From Bombus terrestris (taxonomy: Eukaryota; Arthropoda; Insecta; Hymenoptera; Apidae): a stretch of 64,000 nucleotides of DNA. Positions 60,701 to 64,000 of the stretch are shown one piece after another; the stretch's first letter is position 1, and every line of letters begins with the position of its first letter. The position numbers were made by a program, and so were the translations under genes. The notes beneath the pieces are model-generated. The model did not search any database. It worked only from the letters and a program-made list of their open reading frames with translations, and was not told the origin of the DNA. The stretch covers positions 7,363,001 to 7,427,000 of the forward strand of contig NC_063283.1 of assembly GCF_910591885.1 (NCBI RefSeq). Reading direction: 5' to 3'.

Positions 60701-61950
60701 ACGCTTTTTTAATCGAAATGCAAAGATTCTCGCGGGAATAAACGATCACGTTCACGTGGCGATATTTAATATCAGAGAAAGGAAAACGATTGCGAAAGTA
60801 TAGAGTTAATGGAAAAAATTCGGTATTCGTTTCAGCTATTTTTCTAGAATTTTGTTCGCTGTTTCTACCTTGCTTCTCTATTTAATTTGTTATTCCATCT
60901 ACTCGATGTAAGATAAAAATAATTTCATGAATAGCAGTTACATCTTTGAACTTTAAAACGATGAATCGGTTGAAACGATTTTAACGTCAGAATTATAATT
61001 AAACTTCGATACGTCACGATTCTGATATAAATGTTACGATGCGTTAAAAGAAGAGAAGATATTCCTCAAAAAATAAATGATCGCGTCTATGAAAGGATTA
61101 TTAATTCCAGAGAAATAAAAACGACTGCGAAAGTATAAAATTACGAAAGAATATTCGATATTTGCTTCTATGCTATTCTTCTACAGTTCTGTCTATTATC
61201 TTGTACTTTCTTCGTTTATTTAATGCAAGATAAGAAGAATTTCGCGGCTCGTAGATATATCTTCGAACAATGAGTCGTAATCGATCGTATATCCATTGTA
61301 ATCAATTGGAATATTCTAGGAAGCAGAGTCATACAATGATACGCATAAAATAGCCTGGTTCCGTTATGAGAAAGGTTAATTCATTGTGGAATTAATTTCC
61401 TCTGGAACTTGATTCGAAGAATCGTCGAGAAAGTTTTTTCTTAGGAATGATCCAGGGAAACAAGAAGGAGTGGGAATGTATTGGTGGAAATGCGTGTTTA
61501 AGCGTCATTAATTCTGCGTTCTTTCGAGGCGCGCTCGGAAAACTTTGTACTCGCGTTTCGATACAACGTTTTATGACTCATAAAAGCTGCTGCGCCGTTA
61601 CCTGGCTGACTCACGTTGCGGCGAAAAATTAATACTTGTTCCACTTTTACGCGCGACTCGCGCGGCTTACCGGTGTTGTTTATCAAGAAAGTAGAAAGTT
61701 CATTGCCACAGCCTCTATCGAACAGCTTTTCAAATCTTTTTTCCCCCCTCTTTCTCCTTGTAATTAAAAGACTGACGTACAGTCTCTCAACAACGAACCA
61801 GACATAGGACATTCTTTCTAAGACGTAAAACGACTATCGACGTCGATTCGAACAACGATATTTACTATGAACGATTGCATCGACGAATTCGATGTATATT
61901 CGTATTTTTAAGTATACGATCGAAGAAGCAGAACCTCTGTGGAGAATTGT
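57770..61950. other. Non-coding, AT-rich, nothing recognised
   Basis: The longest frame (112 codons, plus strand 58446-58784) has no recognisable domain. 60600-61200 contains two loosely similar stretches (GATTTTAACGYCAGARTTATAATTA near 60679 and 60979) about 300 bp apart, probably an old duplication. Confidence 0.4.
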
Positions 61951-61957
61951 TTTACCT

Positions 61958-62082
61958 ACCGAGTATTACAGAAAGCATCGTACTTTGGACATTTCACGTA
62001 TCTCTCTCGTATTACGTGCATCCTGCATGATTTTATACTTTCAAATTTCTTATAAACGTACAAAGATTGGCAATCTACTCGT
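61958..62082 (-). repeat. Dispersed repeat family A, copy 6
   Basis: Read on the minus strand: GATTGCCAATCTTTGTACGT, then GAAATTTGAAAGTATAAAAT, GATGCACGTAATACGAGAGA and GTACGATGCTTTCTGTAATA. It is collinear with the 35162 copy over its full length. Confidence 0.65.
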
Positions 62083-62099
62083 TAGGAAGCTCTTAACGA

Positions 62100-63213
62100 G
62101 TAATTCGAGTTTTGAAAGCTCGCTAAGACCGTAAGACTCGCGTAAAAGAGAATAGTCTTCATAAACGCAAAAGAAACTCGCGAGCAATAAATATTTCTTA
62201 CGGGTATCGATAATGAAACACACGTACGCACAGTTTGGTGCTTCGGAATAACCCCAGCTTGGTATTAACGAGTAAAAATTACAAGATCCTTAGATCATCC
62301 GTACGCGTGCCGAAGAAAAGCTGATAAGACGTCCGAGCGCGTCAAAGGCTTCGATAAGCAAGGGAAAAGGGTGGAAAAACTAAAGATAGGGATGGAAAAA
62401 GAGGAAGATCGAAGGGGTATGGAGCAAATAATATTATTTCCCAGCCACGTACAGAAGCGGATAATAGCGTGGCGAGGCAAAACAGCTCCTCGTGATTGCC
62501 GATCGGCTTACGAGGACGAGACTTAAAAGCTCGAACGGGAATCAATTGCATAAGCCTGTAAGGCGTTAGAGGAGTCAGCCGAGCGTGCGCACGGCACGTG
62601 ATGTTGTCGAGAGAGTGTTACCACATGCCTACGATCGCCTATCGGACGTTTCAACTTTGTTTCTCCACTACGTTCTTCTACTTTCATGTTAACGTTAATC
62701 ATTCTTGCAACAGGTTATTAGTTGCATCATTTCGAATATTACGAGGTTAAATATGAAACATCGCTTTTCTCAAATACTACTTTATCTTCCTCTTTTGTTA
62801 CGCATTATTTTTTCCAACGATTCGTTAATTTCATTACACTCTCGAACAGTTTGATGATTTCTTAATACGATCTAGCGTTACGTTCGTTCTTCGTTTCATT
62901 TTTCTTTTTTTTTTATTATTAATTTTATATATACTATTTATAATATAATAAAATAAACGCAACCTTTCGTTGGTTCAAATATATCGGCCATCGTTGAAAA
63001 ATCGAACAGGAATGTTATCACAGCGACAACTTGCCGCGGGTTAGTTTTGATATTTTATTGATCTACGCGTTGAAACGAATCGATTGATACGCGATATATC
63101 GTTCTCTTTCTACGAAACGTGGCTTTGTTAACGATATACCAAATTAAATGTCTAATAATATGGAAAATGTAGAATATTTATACACAGCAAATATGGTCTA
63201 TTTATACGTTCCA
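62100..63213. other. Non-coding, AT-rich with a GC-richer patch at 62290-62620
   Basis: A CACGTG lies near 62597. No gene recognised. Confidence 0.45.
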
Positions 63214-63218
63214 CTATT

Positions 63219-63234
63219 TTTTTTTTTTTTTTTT
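63219..63234. repeat. Poly(T) tract
   Basis: About 16 T in a row. Confidence 0.9.
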
Positions 63235-63289
63235 ATCCCTGCCTCTGTTACTAAAAATAGTATCGCCGCTCATTTAAGATACAACATTT

Positions 63290-64000
63290 TATTCGTCGCA
63301 TCTGTACGATAAATGTTAATTAAATAGAGGAACTTTACTCCGGTAGAGTGGAACGGCCACGTTCTACGGAGGTCCGTGCGTTCGCACCGGTTGCAAAAAC
63401 CTAGGCGTAAAAAGGCAATCGATATCGATCGTACGTAACCTCTCTCCTGGAGCTGGTCGACGATTGAAACGCGAATAGGCTGGTCGGCTCGATTCTCAAC
63501 GTTACCCGTTTGCCTCTCGTAGCAAGAGCAGACACGATCGCTTTTTGCCGTTATAACGTCGACGCGAACGACACTTCGCGGTCCCGTGACCGACGTCCGA
63601 GCCAATTATACGGGAAACGTCGTAGGAAAAAGCGAACGGCGTGTCTCGACTCTGTTCCCCGTCGCCTGGTAACACTCGACCAACGACAGATCGATGGATC
63701 GAGCGGCTTTTTCTTTTTGCTTCGTTCCTCTGGACAAGAATCGCTTTGGCTTCGGAGAAAATTAATGTGGTATTGTGGTATCGACAGTTTGTTGCTGTTA
63801 GAGGAAGACATAGAGGCTGGGAAGAGCATTTTGTAAATTGTTAGGGAGTTCTCTGTTTGCGAGGAATCAATTAGGTGTACGTAGACGTAGCACCGATTCC
63901 ACCGAGTATTGAAAATCATTGATACGTACAGGCTCACGAAGGTATACCGACGATCGTAGCTTTGTTTTATGTACGTATTATTGTATTATGTATTAATAGT
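63290..64000. other. GC-richer non-coding block to the window edge
   Basis: Overlapping frames on both strands (111 and 128 codons minus, 108 plus) without recognisable domains. Not called as a gene. An upstream MXD exon would be expected in or beyond this direction, but no SID or basic-region signature was visible. Confidence 0.35.

Noticed and set aside
61370..61400. HNEL-coding minus-strand stretch considered as the missing basic-region exon
   Set aside because: It continues as TFL and not EKN, with a stop upstream and no donor at the required phase.
1..64000. CRISPR arrays, operons, phage or bacterial defence systems
   Set aside because: No prokaryotic gene organisation, ribosome binding sites or spacer-repeat arrays; spliced exons and insect-type transposons show eukaryotic nuclear DNA.
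1..64000. tRNA and rRNA genes
   Set aside because: No T-arm/B-box (GGTTCGANTCC) with a matching acceptor stem was seen by eye; a tRNAscan-type search would be the decisive check.

Overview
The window looks like nuclear DNA of an insect, most likely a bee or other hymenopteran. It is AT-rich, with CpG-containing GC-richer islands every few kilobases, no long open reading frames, several mariner, Tc1 and pogo-type element fossils, and one protein family that fixes the phylum-level context. There is no operon structure, no CRISPR array and no recognisable rRNA or tRNA gene. The organism call is an inference from composition and repeats.

Only one protein-coding gene can be defended. Two minus-strand exons encode the bHLH-leucine-zipper core of a MXD/MAD-family transcription factor (relatives: vertebrate MXD1, MXI1, MXD3, MXD4). 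The helix-loop-helix exon lies at 41759-41873. The leucine-zipper exon lies at 23963-24275 and continues into a Ser/Ala-rich tail. Both have consensus splice sites, their phases match, and a 17.5 kb intron separates them. The upstream exon(s) with the Sin3-interaction and basic regions should lie above 41873 and the last coding exon below 23963. I could not find either, so they may be outside the window. Much or all of the window is therefore probably intron or flank of this gene.

Region by region. 1-7.0 kb: two GC-rich islands, a mariner-type MITE (5604-6013) and a pogo-like MITE (6692-7016). 7.0-24 kb: a degenerate array with a roughly 150-bp period (7.84-8.96 kb), a second mariner-type MITE (10048-10261), a mariner transposase fossil (about 12.8-13.1 kb), a second pogo-like MITE (15921-16223), short-period degenerate repeats (18.3 and 21.2 kb) and an internally deleted Tc1 element (22567-23282), followed by the zipper exon. 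24-42 kb: the intron, with a 33-bp minisatellite (28160-28357), a 129-bp duplication (about 35 kb) and one copy of a dispersed repeat pair (37.2 kb). 42-64 kb: upstream intron or 5' flank, with a 160-bp tandem repeat (42.34-42.71 kb), the other copy of that pair (45.7 kb), a run of GC-rich islands (43.0-43.6, 44.16-44.6, 46.8-47.15, 51.5-51.95, 52.7-53.3, 54.3-54.7 and 57.4-57.67 kb) and a directly repeated CACGTG E-box at 56456-56467.

The window's main interest is the fragmented MXD gene, possible MAX/MXD-type E-boxes in its own non-coding DNA, and several dispersed or tandem repeat families that look lineage-specific. I see no convincing new multi-gene system.
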